Of a stretch of 64,000 nt of DNA, positions 36,550 to 48,907 are shown piece after piece; the stretch's first letter is position 1, and each line of letters opens with the position of its first letter. Origin of the DNA: Apteryx mantelli (lineage: Eukaryota > Chordata > Aves > Apterygiformes > Apterygidae). Position numbers and translations under genes: made by a program. The notes under the pieces were generated by a model, which was given only the letters and a program-made list of their open reading frames with translations, did not search any database and was not told the DNA's origin. The stretch covers positions 49,608,775 through 49,672,774 of the forward strand of contig NC_089979.1 of NCBI RefSeq assembly GCF_036417845.1. The letters are read 5' to 3'.

Positions 36550-38915
36550 CAAATACAAGTGAAGTTGACTTTCAGAAATAAAATATCAGGCAGCACTCAT
36601 ACTTTAATAAGGAGTGTTAACCTTGACAAACAGATCAGCTGTCCTGGATTGGTGAAAACAGTTCAGTTCTTTGGACTGTTGTGGACTCTAGCATAAATAA
36701 TTTGGGGTGTCCAAAGAGCTCTGTTATTCTTTACAATCCAGATTGCAACACTGCTGCCTTCCAGTGTGGGAGCAGAAACAGTGTGCCATTCAGTTAACCC
36801 ATCACAAAGCTGAAATAACCAAGAGCCTATTGTTAGAGAACAGCCCATATTCTGGGAATTACTCATACAAAATGCTGAACAGATAGATACTTACAGACAA
36901 CAAATGCTAAAAAACAAAACAAAACAAAACCAGATTTCATTCAGAATCACTCATTAATCTTTATTAAAATACATGTATTTCTGTAAGAAAATAAAATATA
37001 TGTAAAAATTAAAAGTAGATGAGAACTATTGAATTCTGAGTTTGTATTACTGCCCCTGAGAATCAATCTAAGTATGTGTAAGAAGGCAAAAGATTTACAG
37101 AAAGAGAATACAGATTCTTTAAATAAACATTTAGAGCCCAGTTTCAGCTGATCCTAGGGGGCATGCTTTTAAGTGGGCGCAAGCACAGCTAGCCAAATAG
37201 GCATTAAACATTAACAGACTTTAAAAATTCTTGAGGGACTGTGATACATTCAAAAGTCTGAGCACAGGGAGGAGAGGAACATAACAGACCCAAAAAAAAA
37301 CAGAATATACAGTATACTAGGTCCACTCCTGAGTTCAGAAACGCGTTGCCCGAGCATTATTCAAGCTAGCACCACAACTGAAAGCAGTATTCCTGCATCA
37401 GTATCTCACTGAACGCAGGCAAATAGATGCTGTGGACTGACATAGCCATGCAGCTTTCAGACCCCAGCTAGTGTCTACATGCAGCATGACACTGCACCCT
37501 GTGAATATGCCAGTTTGAATCCACAGTAGCTGAAGGAGCAGCTGTGCAGCACAGAGTGCAATAACAGGGGAGGTCACCCTGCCTCACGGTATCTCCAGGT
37601 TCACCCTTACCCTGCACAGCACACTGATGCCACTGAAGAAACACAGTTTGCTGTTTCTTTTTTCTCCCCATTTGGGAATTAGGAACCCTCAACACAGAAG
37701 GGACAAATAATTTTCCTCTTTAAATGGAAGAAAATGGAAGATTTTTTTTTTTAATCCATTACAAAATTCTCTTCAGTGAAAGTCACGTTGCTAAGTCCCA
37801 GTTCGGAATGAACTTTTGTCTTACTGGTTTTCAGCCATCTGAAGGAGAGTCTCACAGTTTTGAGAAGATCAAGACAGGGTGCTGTTTCTTATCTAAACTG
37901 GGGCTTTTATAGTGGGACATTTCTACTCTGTTGTATAGCATTTTTGAAGAAACAAGAAGTGACCAGAAACACAGAAATCTTAATCTGAGCAACCCCAAAC
38001 ATGCTTTGTGTTGGAGGGGGGGAACAAAATTTGAAACCCTAACCTCACAACTGTCTTAATTTCTAATGAACCAATGAAAAATTTGAGACATTCCGTATGT
38101 TCTAAGACTTTAGGATTCAGATACAAGTATTCACAGTATCAAGCCCTTTTTTTAGTTAAAATATTAAAGGTGGTACAGGGTTAGACAGCTTAGTCCACTG
38201 ATTTCTACTCATATCTAGTATAAACAAGATGTTGTGCTATTCCCATCAGTGACAGATTTTGTAATTGGATATGCTATGAAATTCAGCTCTTCTTCATGGC
38301 TCTATTTACTGCCAGTTTCTGCATTCTCTCTTCTGTTCCCAAATCATCTCATATTCATCTGGACTTTGTCAAAGCAAAGCTCTTATTACAAGCCTTTGTT
38401 GTTTCTTCCTGACTTGATTTCATGTCAAATTCCTTTTTTGTAAATATATATCATTAAAAAACTTGATTAACTTATTAAACATTGCAGTACAAGCTCATTA
38501 TATTTGTTTGTCTGATGTGATTTAACTTAGTCATTTTCAGTGAGTTGTTAGCATAGCAAAGGCTGCACGATGCAGAGGGAATGCAGGATATTCTCTAACG
38601 CTCTCTCCCTGTCAAGCAGTGGTTCAAATTCAGTCTCCTTAATGGCAGCTTTAATTATCACTGTCTGACAGTTTTGGAAAAGGATTGTTTGCTTGCTGCC
38701 TCATAAAACTAGAAGTTGTTTGTATAAAGACTTTGTTGCAAAATGTGAAGAATCACAGAAGACTTGCTTTCTTCTAATATTGAATAAGGAACTTTATTTT
38801 GACAATGAAAACTGTTATTCCCCTTGGCTTTTCTTATGTCTTCTCTTTTTACTGCACTGTAGAATTTCTGCTGTGAACTTTTTCCTGTCTTCCCCATGCT
38901 TATCTTCTGCTTATT
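36550..38915. other. Unique noncoding sequence
   Basis: No gene recognised; open frames are under 80 codons. It contains an (AAAAC)n microsatellite at 36909-36930. A TTTATT at about 38791 would read AATAAA on the minus strand, 250 bases past the stop of the exon-like frame at 39041. Confidence 0.5.
36909..36930. repeat. (AAAAC)n microsatellite
   Basis: Four pentanucleotide-type AAAAC units in tandem. Confidence 0.85.
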
Positions 38916-38919
38916 AACT

Positions 38920-38975
38920 AAAGCAACTATAAGTCTGTTTATGCCACAGTCTGACCCTGGGCAAGTCATTGTGTG
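38920..38975 (+). mobile_element. Possible MIR-like fragment
   Basis: CAGTCTGACCCTGGGCAAGTCATTG matches the MIR block 'TGTGTGACCTTGGGCAAGTTACTT' over about 18 bases. The flanks are not recognisable. It is short enough that chance cannot be excluded. Confidence 0.3.
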
Positions 38976-39040
38976 AGCACACATCCTTTTTCCAGCTGCA
39001 GCAATGCCAGCTGAAAAGGTTACCAGCCCGACCCTGCCTC

Positions 39041-39427
39041 CTAGCTAGTTGTCCTTGCCAGAGGCAATCCAGCCTGAGCTGCTTTTCTGAATGTGCTTGA
39101 ATCCAGCTGGGTTAGCAGAGATTTGCTCACTGCACTCTTAAGCAAGACCCGCTTGTTTAGGCTGAAATGGGTTGGGGAGCTTTGCCAGGAGCAGCCGAGG
39201 CAGAGCGGAGGAGTGGTAGCTTCTGCTGGGAGAGTGGCTGTTAACCCCAGGACTAGGCAAGGGGCAGTAGCTCTGTCTGTCAGCTTAGGTGGAGGCAAAA
39301 GATGATACGTGTCCACACACGTTTGGTTGGTGTACTTGGCCTCTCCCTTCTGTAACACGGGGTTGATGCTGCTTCCTGTGTTTCGGGCAAAGCGGAGTTC
39401 ATTGACGTATGTAAAGTACTCCAAGAA
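39041..39427 (-). other. Exon-like open frame behind a splice acceptor
   Basis: On the minus strand, a pyrimidine-rich tract ending CCTCAG (39430-39428) is followed at 39427 by an open frame that starts FLEYFTYVNELRFARN. It runs to a stop at 39041, giving 128 codons after the acceptor and 156 with upstream open sequence. The first 36-45 codons have many C-ending codons and six CpG sites in otherwise CpG-poor DNA, which is the pattern of selected coding sequence. An NQT glycosylation-type motif follows. Donor-like sites at 39321 (C|GTGTGT) and 39309 would make a short internal exon; otherwise it would be a terminal exon. I do not recognise the protein family, and no neighbouring exon was found in the window. 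Confidence 0.3.
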
Positions 39428-39429
39428 CT

Positions 39430-41545
39430 GAGGGTGAAAGGCACAAAGGAAAGTCAAAGAGTAATTATAAATTGGCTTGTGAGATCTTAATGGAGAAGTG
39501 ATGGTGGGCATAATTGGTACAGTTTAGCCATGGAACTAGGTCAGTGGTTTGTTTCTACACTATTTTCTGCAGATAAAAATTGCATCTCCCAGTTGGCCTT
39601 GAGGAAAGGCCTCATGTGGCTATCCAGCTCTGCATGAAGAGAACACACCAGGCTGTAGCTCAGAGTAACACCCTCCACCCCCACTCCCAGATTAGAGAGG
39701 AAATAGGCCATTTTTGCCTTTCTAGGTTAATCTCTTTTCCTTTCCATGCAAGCACAGTTGGGCTTGCTACTCTGTTAGGGACAAGAGGAATGGCCAGTCC
39801 CACCTACTGTGGTTGCCAGTGCCTGGCTATTTGGTCCATAAATTGTTGGTTTCTGGAAAGCTCAGCTTTGTTTGATACTTTGTCTCCCGAAGCAAGAAAA
39901 AATCCCCTAGGGAGCAAGGGATTTCTTTCCACCTCCCATCATACTTCTCTACATGGATGGACTGGCCAGGTCCAGAATGTAATTCTTTGTGATCATTGCA
40001 TCTTCCTGTGATTCCTGGTCTGTCATTTGTTCCCTGCATGCGTTTGAAAAACTATTTCATTGCAGTGAGGGGGTGTCCTCTAAGCAGAGTAAGGCAGGGC
40101 TTTTAGATCAGGTTTCTGATGTGGGAATTCTCAATTAAGTCAGAAGTGCAGTTTCTCTGCAGTTTCTGTGTACTGAGAAAAGCATTAACATTCCTGGGAA
40201 TAAAGTCATTCGTTGTGGTATTTCCAGGAAGACAGTAGAAAAGGTACGTCTATGTTGCGAGGGCTGTGACACACTGTTTGTATTAACTAAAAATTGAAAA
40301 TGATACTCTACAGCAGAGATCCATGTTTCAGGATTTACTCAGCTCCAGTTCTCATGATCCATAAAAAAAAAAAAAACCACTAAGAACTTCTTTTGTAAAG
40401 AAAATGTCCAGATGTTGTTTTGTCAAAAAATGAGGCAACATGGTAGAAGGTGACACTGTCCCTTTGCTGTCTTGTAGATAAAATATGTCATGTACCAGAA
40501 AAGAATAATTCTCTCCTTTGGAAGAATTACTGAGAGGACTTATATGGTCTGTATTGTGTGGGAAATCAGTCTTGATGTTTGCCACTGTCCCTGCTGGCTT
40601 TAAGCTTGTCAATCTCTACAGCTGATAGTCTGGGGTTTTGCACAAATACTAAACTAGTTTTTAAAAAAGTGTTGAGTAGTTTTATATGATATGCACCACA
40701 GGACAATCTGACTGTGTGAGTGGCAGATTTGCAATTTGCAATATGTCCTTTAAAAAGAATCACACTTTCTTTTAGAACAAATAGTGAAAAAATATTCTTG
40801 TGTTCATCAAACTGTTGGAGCTACATGACAACAAGCAAGAAGTCCAGAAACCATGGAAAAGGAGGGCATCATAATCCATAACACTGCATAATTAATCATT
40901 TTCTCAAAAACACAGTCTTAAAAGCCTTGAAGTGTTTATAAGCTTCCAGTAGCCTATTAATAAAACACAGTCAAAATGGAAATTAACTCTTTAAAATATG
41001 ACAGTAGGTAAAATGAAATTTTCTACAGGATAAAATTAGTCTGAGGGCATGCATCTCTTTGTCTCCTGTTCCTTTAGAAAGAATCACTGAATAAATCTCT
41101 TTTTGATTTAAATGGAAAGTATGTACAATACTGTATGGGATGGTAATTAGTTCTACAGAGCAGGGAAAAATATTAGCACAGGAGCCATACGATCTAAAAA
41201 TAAAATTGTTCCAATGGTTTAGCAGATTGGCTAAATGGTGCAATTTCTGAAGGCAGAAACTATCAAGAAATGCAAGCATTTCTCAGTACTTTATGATTTT
41301 TTTCCATTGCCAGTCAAAATGTTTTTTTAAAAATAAAACCTAATTGGTTTACAATACACACTCATCATTACACATGCCAAAAATACCATCTATTAGAAGA
41401 ACATTAAGGCAATAAAATAATTTCACAGAAGCAAGAAAGATTATAGTTGCAGATTAAACCTCTATGGTTTAATATAAAGGGCACCACAGGAAAACATTAA
41501 TATGGAACCTAATTTTGGAAATGTAATGATAATGATTATTCTCCA
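39430..41545. other. Unique noncoding sequence
   Basis: No gene recognised. A 143-codon plus-strand frame at 39580-40011 has no recognisable domain, no clear exon boundaries and average composition; I treat it as chance. Confidence 0.45.
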
Positions 41546-41549
41546 GCAG

Positions 41550-41702
41550 CTAATAAGAATAATTGCCATTTATACGAATGTCTTGCCTTCTGTATGATCT
41601 GGATATATTCAGTATTACTGAAGTGAAGCTACCTTTTGGATGAATGAGAAAACTGGGGGAAAAGCAGGTCTGTGACATGCTATAGGGGCATGTTCGTAGG
41701 AA
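41550..41702 (-). mobile_element. MIR/L3-like relic (minus strand)
   Basis: AGAATAATTGCCATTTATAC (about 41556) and GGATGAATGAGAAAACTGGG then AGGTCTGTGACATGC (about 41638-41681) match, in order and spacing, the reverse complement of the MIR/L3 3' module: 'AATAA...CATTTAT' followed by 'CAGATGAGGAAACTGAGG...AAGTGACTTGC'. Strongly diverged. Confidence 0.4.
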
Positions 41703-42487
41703 CATTTCACACAGCCTCCGTCCAATTGCTGTGAAAAGGCCAAGGATGTTTATGTGAGTGGGTTCTTAGTTTGGGAAGCTAAATTAAAGCAGCACTGAGT
41801 GCCTTAGAAAGGCTCAGATTAATGTCTACTTAAAGTGAAAGGAGCTGGGTGTATGTAGTCTTTATAGTCTACTAATTCAATTTGTGTATGGGGAATTTTT
41901 TTCATTTTGTTCTTAGTTAATTTTTCAGTCGTTATTACACTAAGTAATTGATGAAAATAGATCACATTATTGATTTGGTAAGAATATAATAACAAAATTG
42001 ATGTGAATTTAGATAAAATTATGTAACAGTGATGTAAAAATTCTTATTAAGCTTCAGAGGAAAAAGCATATGTTGTATATGTGTTGAGCTAGTCCAAAAG
42101 TTCAAGATGTTAGTCATTTCTGATGCTATTTCCTCAAATTTACAAAAGCTGTTAAATATTGATCATAGACTGATTCAAAAACTGGTTTCTGAGAACAGAC
42201 AGAGGGGGTTTTCACAGGGGGTTAGGGAATGATTTGTGTTGTCATTAAACCACTGTGCCTGAATTTCCAAGCTGTAGTTTCGCATACACTTTAAATTGTC
42301 ATCAGCCAGTAGTAATGTTAAAAGAAGTTATCCTGTGCTTTTTGCAGCTCCCATGCTCTGGTCACTCCCTCTGTTGTGCTGGCATCAGCTTTCCCTTATG
42401 ACTAAGGCCATAAGTGTTTGTGTGGCTGGAGGAGAACAAGATTGGGAATCAAAAGTAACCCATTTCTCTCCTGCACATGCATACACC

Positions 42488-42506
42488 TTTTTTTTTTTTT
42501 TTTTTT
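42488..42506 (-). repeat. Poly(T) run, 19 bases
   Basis: Nineteen consecutive T. No retroposon body is recognisable on either side. Confidence 0.85.
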
Positions 42507-43424
42507 CCTGGATTAGTTTTATCCAGGATTAGTTCCACAATCCAGACTACTGTGTGGCCTCACCAAACACCGATGCTCACATAAAGAGAAGGATAATGCA
42601 GAGCACAAATAACTGTTCAACAACCAGCTGCTGAAGTCCAGGGAGAGCTGGACTGCTTCTTCTGGCTGCAGTGCTCCATGTGCTTGTGAAACTGTGGCTT
42701 CTGCCACATGGCATTTGCTATTCCCCTGAGAGCTGAGCTGACTGCAGATGGCACAGTTGTAATGGTGACCTAGTTTACCAGGATGTTGGCCCAGATACAA
42801 GCTCATTTTTCCATCTCTAGAGACTTTGGTTTCAATACATAGGTAGGTAACAACTGGAAATGGGGTTGTTCACCTCAATATAACCCTTTCAACAGGACAC
42901 AAAACTACCCCACAGTTTGGCCCAGAATGGTCTTTCTCCTCAGGTGCTGTCTACATAGTCATATATAAATGGTCACAGACCAGCTGCTCCTGTCCTCCAA
43001 GCTAATGAGACATGAGCCAGCTCTGGCCCTGTAAAGGTTAGTGCTCAAGCCAGTAAGTTGTATGACAAGAGCTTTGTAGTGTGCACTAACACAGCTAAGT
43101 GGTGTCCCCTTCATCAGTGGGGAGCACAAACAGAATTAGGCCATAAATAATTACATCTATCTGGTCAACATGTGCTCAGAGTGGAAAGCAGGTTATGAAT
43201 CAACTGCTTCGATAGGCATTGGCATGAGCAAACTCGCCCATTGTTGATTAAATGCTGGGCTCTAAGCTGTCTAATGCCATGGGAATGAGATTGAGTTATT
43301 GCATTTGTGAGCATCAATCTTAGGCTCAGATGAATTGTATAAGATAGTAACTAAGGGTTTGGAAACTTCCAGTTTACATTTTGCCTTTCTCTGCTATAAA
43401 ATGGCTGAATGCTCTTTTGAAATT

Positions 43425-43441
43425 AAAAACAAAACAAAACA
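43425..43441. repeat. (AAAAC)n microsatellite
   Basis: Three AAAAC-type units in tandem, similar to the tract at 36909. Confidence 0.8.
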
Positions 43442-44415
43442 AATCACTGCTATGCTAAGACCTGTATGCCAAGTTGCAGTTCGAAGTGTATTATGGCAGA
43501 GTTTAAAGTAGAATAGAATGTGGGTAGAATATTAATTATAGAATTGCTCTAGGACTCACAGTATCAGTTGCCAAAAGCTATGATACTGTACAGTTAAATA
43601 TCATCCTCTAGACCTGCATTTAGCAACATCCCTGACCTTTAATGTTTCTTTTTTATGTATGATAAAACCTGTATTTTAATTTGATACGTAAACAACATGT
43701 AACTTTAGTAACATGTCTCCTCTGATATTCTTGACTCAGTTTCTTTCATTCTTCAAATAAGGTATATGGAGAGAAAGAAGATGATGCCAGTTTTTATTAC
43801 ATATGTACAGTAATGTCTACACGATGTCACAATTCTGAGAGCACACTGCAATGCAAAATATTTAAATGCATAGTTCCTTTCTTGTCCACACATGAAATAA
43901 GAGAGGTGAGTGGATGAGAAATTACCCCAAAATGAGGTTTTGATAAAAACAGTTGGGAAGAATTCAATAGTATGATGTTACTGAGTTTCATTCTACTGCG
44001 TTGCCACATGTTTAAGAGGATATAGCTGGGTGAACAGAATGCAGTCTACAATGGGAATATATTGGTTAATGGTAGCTCGTAGCATGTGGGCCAGCCTCAT
44101 CACAGGCCTAATTGGACACAACACAACCATGGATCTCTAGTGTTGTACCCACAGATGCTAGTAGCAAATCTGGCCCCATGCCTGTAGGCAATGAAGAGTG
44201 ATGTTAGAGCAAATATGAAAAAGAACAGCCCTACTAATGATTTTGAACTGAGATCAGTGGTGACACAGTTCAATTACAGCATTAGTTCCTGATGTCAGAG
44301 AGGGGTTAAAATGAAATGTAATGACTCCTTAGCAGATAGATTTGGAGCAATTAGAGGTCTGAAAATGTCTCTCTGTGTAACTAAAAATATAATTGCTTTT
44401 GAATAGCTAGAGAAT

Positions 44416-44443
44416 CTTTTTTTTTTCTTTTTCTTTCTTTTTC
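44416..44443. repeat. Polypyrimidine (TTTC)n tract
   Basis: A T/C-only stretch with CTTTTTCTTT-type units. A simple repeat with triplex-forming potential. Confidence 0.75.
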
Positions 44444-46844
44444 TGCTCTGTAAACTGTTTTACTCCTATTACTCATCTACATGGACTTAATTGACTGAGG
44501 TTCTAAACCCCAAGCCTCTAGTGAGTACTGATGAGGTTTTAAATTATTCTGAATTACAAGCACTTTAAAATACAGACAAGGAAGTGTGCTAAGGCAGTAC
44601 AGCATACTGAGTGAAGTGGTGGGTTTAGTTTATCTCAGTTTCTTATCTTTGCATGAAACTCCACTAAAGCTACCTTGGAAAGGGCAGTATCGCCCACTGT
44701 TAATCACTGTGTTGTTCCTGTGCTCTGTTGTCTGCAGTGATTTCCAGCTGGTCACCAGAAGCACATAGAGCTTGTGTTTATTATGCTTGGCCCCAGCAAT
44801 AATGATGGCTGAGGCTGAAGTATTTTCCCTGGAGAAGGACCTTGCTATCTCTTCTACACTTTAGCTGAAGAAATGCTGGTGGGAGTGAGAGAGGGACAGT
44901 TTCCTGAATGAGTCTGAAACTTCCCTGCCAGTCTTGTCTCTTTTTGCCTGGCTACCTTCTTCATCACAGGTCTAGACAAGCATCCACCACAGCAACCCTT
45001 TGGGAGACATCCTTTTGTTTTCATCATCTTTGGCCCTGGAACTTCTGGAAATGATTGGGTTGCTGGTATCTGTATTATATGGACATTTGGCTCCCTAGTC
45101 CTTTAATCACAAAAGAGTCAGTTTTTTGACTGTCCTAGCACCTGCAGCAGTAGTTCCCAAAGGCTGACTATAATCATGCACTGTACTGAAATGAACAGGA
45201 ATGCTAATGCATACTGTGTAGATGGACCATGCTGTACATGTTTCAAGCTAGGTGTTCAGGCCTGTACCACTCTTCTGCAGTGCTCTCCTGACTCAAAGGG
45301 AGGGGGAGAACCCCTAAATTCTGTATTTAAGATATTCTGAACAGCAGCATTTCTGTATGACATGGAGCTGGAGAGCCAGATCTTGCACTTGCCTCCTTCC
45401 ATATCTCATATGGGTGAGACTTCAGGAAGGAAGCAAAGCCAGAAAGCAGTGTATTTCAGCTGTTAGTGTGTGGTCATAACCCGCAGATGCAAAATAGACT
45501 CAGAACTGCTCTTGCCAGGGCTGAAGTCAGTCAGAAAATCAAGGAGCTCAGTTAAGTTCTCATGCACCTAGAGTGACCTTCCATGGGCAGAGTGGTTCCT
45601 CATGCATGGGTTTGGTGAGATGCTGCTGTCCTTCCACATTCTCCAAAGAGTCTGAATGGCATATTGCAAAGCCATTGGAGCAGGAACTCATTTGAGGACA
45701 TACCCCAGCATTTAAGGAGCACAGAAATTTCCATGCTGTCAAGCATCTCCTCCTGTTCTAGTTTTGTAACTCATTTTTATTGTGGCGAGCAAACTTCAGT
45801 GAAAGACATGACAACAGTGGAATACTGACAGCTATATAATAAACAGATACTTCCCAGGTGTCAGACAAGTGAGAGAAAATGCACATCAGATTGCCTACAT
45901 GATCTCTCCCTGCAATATGATAGTGCTGGCAAGCAGCAAGAAATGCCAATTTTGGTATCCCTGTGATTTTGTTTCAGACATGGAGAATTACAGAGACCAA
46001 GAAACACCTCAAGCTAATCCTTAAACAACAAGATTCTGACAATTCTTGAGGACATTGACCCAAAGTGGGAGCATAAGCTGAATGTTTGCATGAGAACTAA
46101 AGCAAATATACATACATTTCTACATTTTTATGGCACTATCAGATGCTCTGCTTCATCTTCTACATTGCTAATGTGGGTAATGAGGCTGCCTGAAAACATC
46201 AGGTCACTTAACCTTGAGTGGAAATTTCCTCATTCCAATGGACGGCAAGGTTGCATTTGTTAGCTAGGGAGGCAATAAATGTTTATGCCCGATTTAATCA
46301 ATTGCAGACAATACCTATTATGTTTGGAGTAGTGGTTTGTAACAGCACAGATGAATTTAAAAAAATATTACTGTCTTTTTATTAGGAGGTGAATCCATGG
46401 AGATTTAACTGGAAGGAGACAGGTGAAAGAGAGCTGTACTCCACCTTGTCCCAGGATTTCACCCACATAACATTCCTGGCACTGTAGTAAGTGCCAGCGT
46501 ATTTCACTGAGGAAACACAGGGAAGAACGATTTTATCAATCACAACACAGTTTTCACTGGGTATTCAGTGATCTACCAGCAAGATATTATTACCGACACT
46601 TGCCACTTCTGAGAGTTGATTAATTGTTCTGTGGGTATCAAATGTATCTCAGCAGAGTCAGTCTGTTTGTTTAAGAAGTGATCAGTGTTGGATGCTCGTT
46701 AGTGATTCCCGATAACTCAATTTTTTTCTCTTGACTACATTTTTGATTTTCACTTATGCAACCCTTACATCAATTTTCAAGTGATATTATAGCACTCCAG
46801 AGTTGCAGGAGACAACACAGTCGATTGCAGCAGAAGTCTAATAA

Positions 46845-46945
46845 TGAGAAGCTCCTGGATTCAAACTGTGATTAGCCATTAACCTATTGTGTGACCTCAG
46901 ACGTCTCTTAATTCTCTTGTCCCTCAGTTTAGCAATATCTAATTT
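46845..46945 (+). mobile_element. MIR SINE core (plus strand)
   Basis: The order CTGGATTCAAACTGTGATTA, CCATTAACCTATTGTGTGAC, CTCAGACGTCTCTTAATTCT and CTTGTCCCTCAGTTTAGC follows the MIR consensus modules: 'GGGTTCGAATCCC-GCT', 'CCA-TTAC-AGCTGTGTGACC', 'TTACTTAACCTCTCTGTGCCTCAGTTTCC'. All anchors are in the right order and spacing on the same strand. It is ancient and truncated at the 3' end. MIR is a tRNA-derived SINE shared by amniotes. Confidence 0.7.
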
Positions 46946-46959
46946 GTTTTCCAACAATT

Positions 46960-48485
46960 ACAACACCTAGCCAAAAGATTAAGAGCCTCCTGTGAACCAG
47001 CTATCCTGAGAACAGGAAATTAGAAAACAATGACAAAAAGCACAAAAGGAAAGTGAAGAAGAGAGTGATGGCTGCTAAAATACGGTTACCAAAGAAGGAA
47101 ATAAAAAAGCTTCAGCTGCAGTCAGGTGAGTGTCTTGCTGGACTGTCTGCTTTTTAATACTAAACAAACCTCTTTCTAAACAATCTCATCAGCATCTGCT
47201 TCTTAGGGATTATTTTTCTTCTTCCAGATTTGTTGTCTAGTAAATCTGGCATCCAGGTTCCTTTAAAATTAATGTAATCTGATGGTTAGAGTAGATAAGA
47301 ACAAGTAGCTTTCCATGTCTGGAAAAATCTGGTGGCTCTCTCAAAGCTGCTTTGGCAGCTTCAGCTCCACTCAGTGATTTTTGTTGGGTATTTTTTTCAC
47401 CTGCAAAATAAATCTGTATTGTAATTAAAAATGTGGAAGACATGGGTTAGTAAGTTATGAGGCCAGTTCTGAAACCCTTTTACGTCATTCAAGACACAAA
47501 GAGAGGTTTCTGAGTTCAAAAACAGCCAGGTGTAAGGCCTTTTTGCACTGATGTAAACACTGGGGCCTTTAGGTCCAGGCCCAGATGCTAACAAATTGAG
47601 TCTTGCTCTGCTAGTTCTGGACCAAAAGTAGGGCAGACAGTGGTCCAGGGACACCCCAGCTGTCTAGATGAAAGCCACTCTGAGTATGCCCTCTAACATC
47701 ATAGGGCAGCACAATTGCTCCAGCTACACCATGTCCAGACCTAAATGCATAATCTTGATATAGTGTGGATTACGCCATGTTAACTATAACGCTTAGATTG
47801 TCATCATCTTAGGTGTCCTTATGCCAGGGTCTGTTTTGTATTGTAGGGGCTTGGTCCTATCTGTACTATTCTACTTCATTCCCTGGATTTTATCACCATG
47901 ACAGACTGGTAGTCACAGGCTTGCCTTTGTACAGACTTTTATGCCTGTTGGCAGATGTAACTTTGTCTCCAAAGGGAAAACAGAACAAACTCTCAATTAA
48001 AATATTTTGCATCTGGATTGATTATGTCTTCCCTCTTAATTGCTATTCTACTGCTCCCTATAATTAAGATCCCTGAAGGATGGTTGTTTGCTGGTCACAT
48101 GCGCATTCTTGTATGATAGAAGCCATATGATGAATCAGTGCTTTAACCTTCTACCCTTCTGGCCAGTCAATGGCACTGATGTTTTTCCACTATCACCATT
48201 TATCTCTTATCAGTCTGCCTTTCCACACTCTGCACCAAAGCCCTGTTGAATCACTGTGGTGGGTTTGACTCCTGTCCCTCCTTGGCAGGAGGGCACCTGT
48301 CATTCCTAAACGTGTATTTTGTTTTTCCAGAACCACCTTTTAAGATGTGCCTGGAGAGTGCTTGTCTGGTATAGTCTAAGGACACAGTCAAAGCAAGAAC
48401 TGTAGATAATAGCCTTTCGTAAGCCAACTGATATATTCAGAAAAGCAAGCTTTTGAGCACACAAGTCCTTTTTAAGGCCAGCTCA
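46960..48485. other. Unique noncoding sequence
   Basis: No gene recognised; open frames are at most 85 codons. No clear interspersed repeat. Confidence 0.5.
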
Positions 48486-48491
48486 TACATG

Positions 48492-48610
48492 ATGCTTTTC
48501 ATTGGTAGGCCTCAAAGTGCTTGACAAATGAAAGCATTGTCATTTTAGAGACAGGGAAAAGAGGTATGGAGTAACAGCCTAGCACATGAAGGGCATGATC
48601 TCAGGGCTTT
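48492..48610 (-). mobile_element. L3/CR1-like ancient LINE 3' end (minus strand)
   Basis: GCTTTTCATTGGTAGGCCTC, AAAGTGCTTGACAAATGAAA, CATTTTAGAGACAGGGAAAA and GAGGTATGGAG occur in order. They match the reverse-complement module 'CTTTCAT..AGGATCTCAAAGCGCTTTACAAA ... CATTTTACAGATGGGGAAACTGAGGCACAGAG' shared by L3 and MIR 3' ends. The CTTTTCATT-to-CTCAAAG part favours L3 over MIR. Confidence 0.6.
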
Positions 48611-48881
48611 TAGGAAGCACCGAAATGTAAATAATGAAGAGAAAGGCAGAAGGCTGCATACCTAACCCCTTCATCTCAGCATTATGCACTGCGATCTCCC
48701 TTGCCTGACACTGCCCACACAGCGTTATCTTCCATGAACTGGGTGGTAATTTGAGATACAACATTTTAATTATTAATAAAAGGAGCTCGGAGACATCATG
48801 CCCTATTAGAGAAAACTCTTACAGTGAAACTCTGCAGATGGGGCAGAATGTCGGCTTAAATGATACAATTAATATTTATGC

Positions 48882-48907
48882 AGCTTGATAAGCTAGCTTG
48901 ATAAGCT
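48882..48907. repeat. Exact 13-bp tandem duplication
   Basis: AGCTTGATAAGCT occurs twice back to back (48882-48894 and 48895-48907) with no mismatch, indicating a recent local duplication. Confidence 0.9.

Larger units (their letters stand above)
41705..46835. other. Unique noncoding sequence
   Basis: No gene recognised; open frames are under 96 codons. Contents: a 19-base T run at 42488-42506, an (AAAAC)n tract near 43425-43441, and a T/C-rich tract at 44416-44443. The block at 43140-43330 has mixed composition and TAAT cores but no firm signal. Confidence 0.5.

Noticed and set aside
38620..38650. GGTTCAAATTC, resembling a tRNA B box
   Set aside because: No A box at the right distance and no cloverleaf arms; also the sequence continues without a terminator-like pattern of a tRNA gene.
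39580..40011. 143-codon plus-strand open frame
   Set aside because: One of the longest frames, but no recognisable domain, no exon boundaries that keep the frame, and ordinary background composition; consistent with chance.
45130..45170. GTAGTTCCCAAAGGC, resembling a hAT/Charlie transposon terminus
   Set aside because: No matching inverted terminus or 8-bp target duplication nearby.
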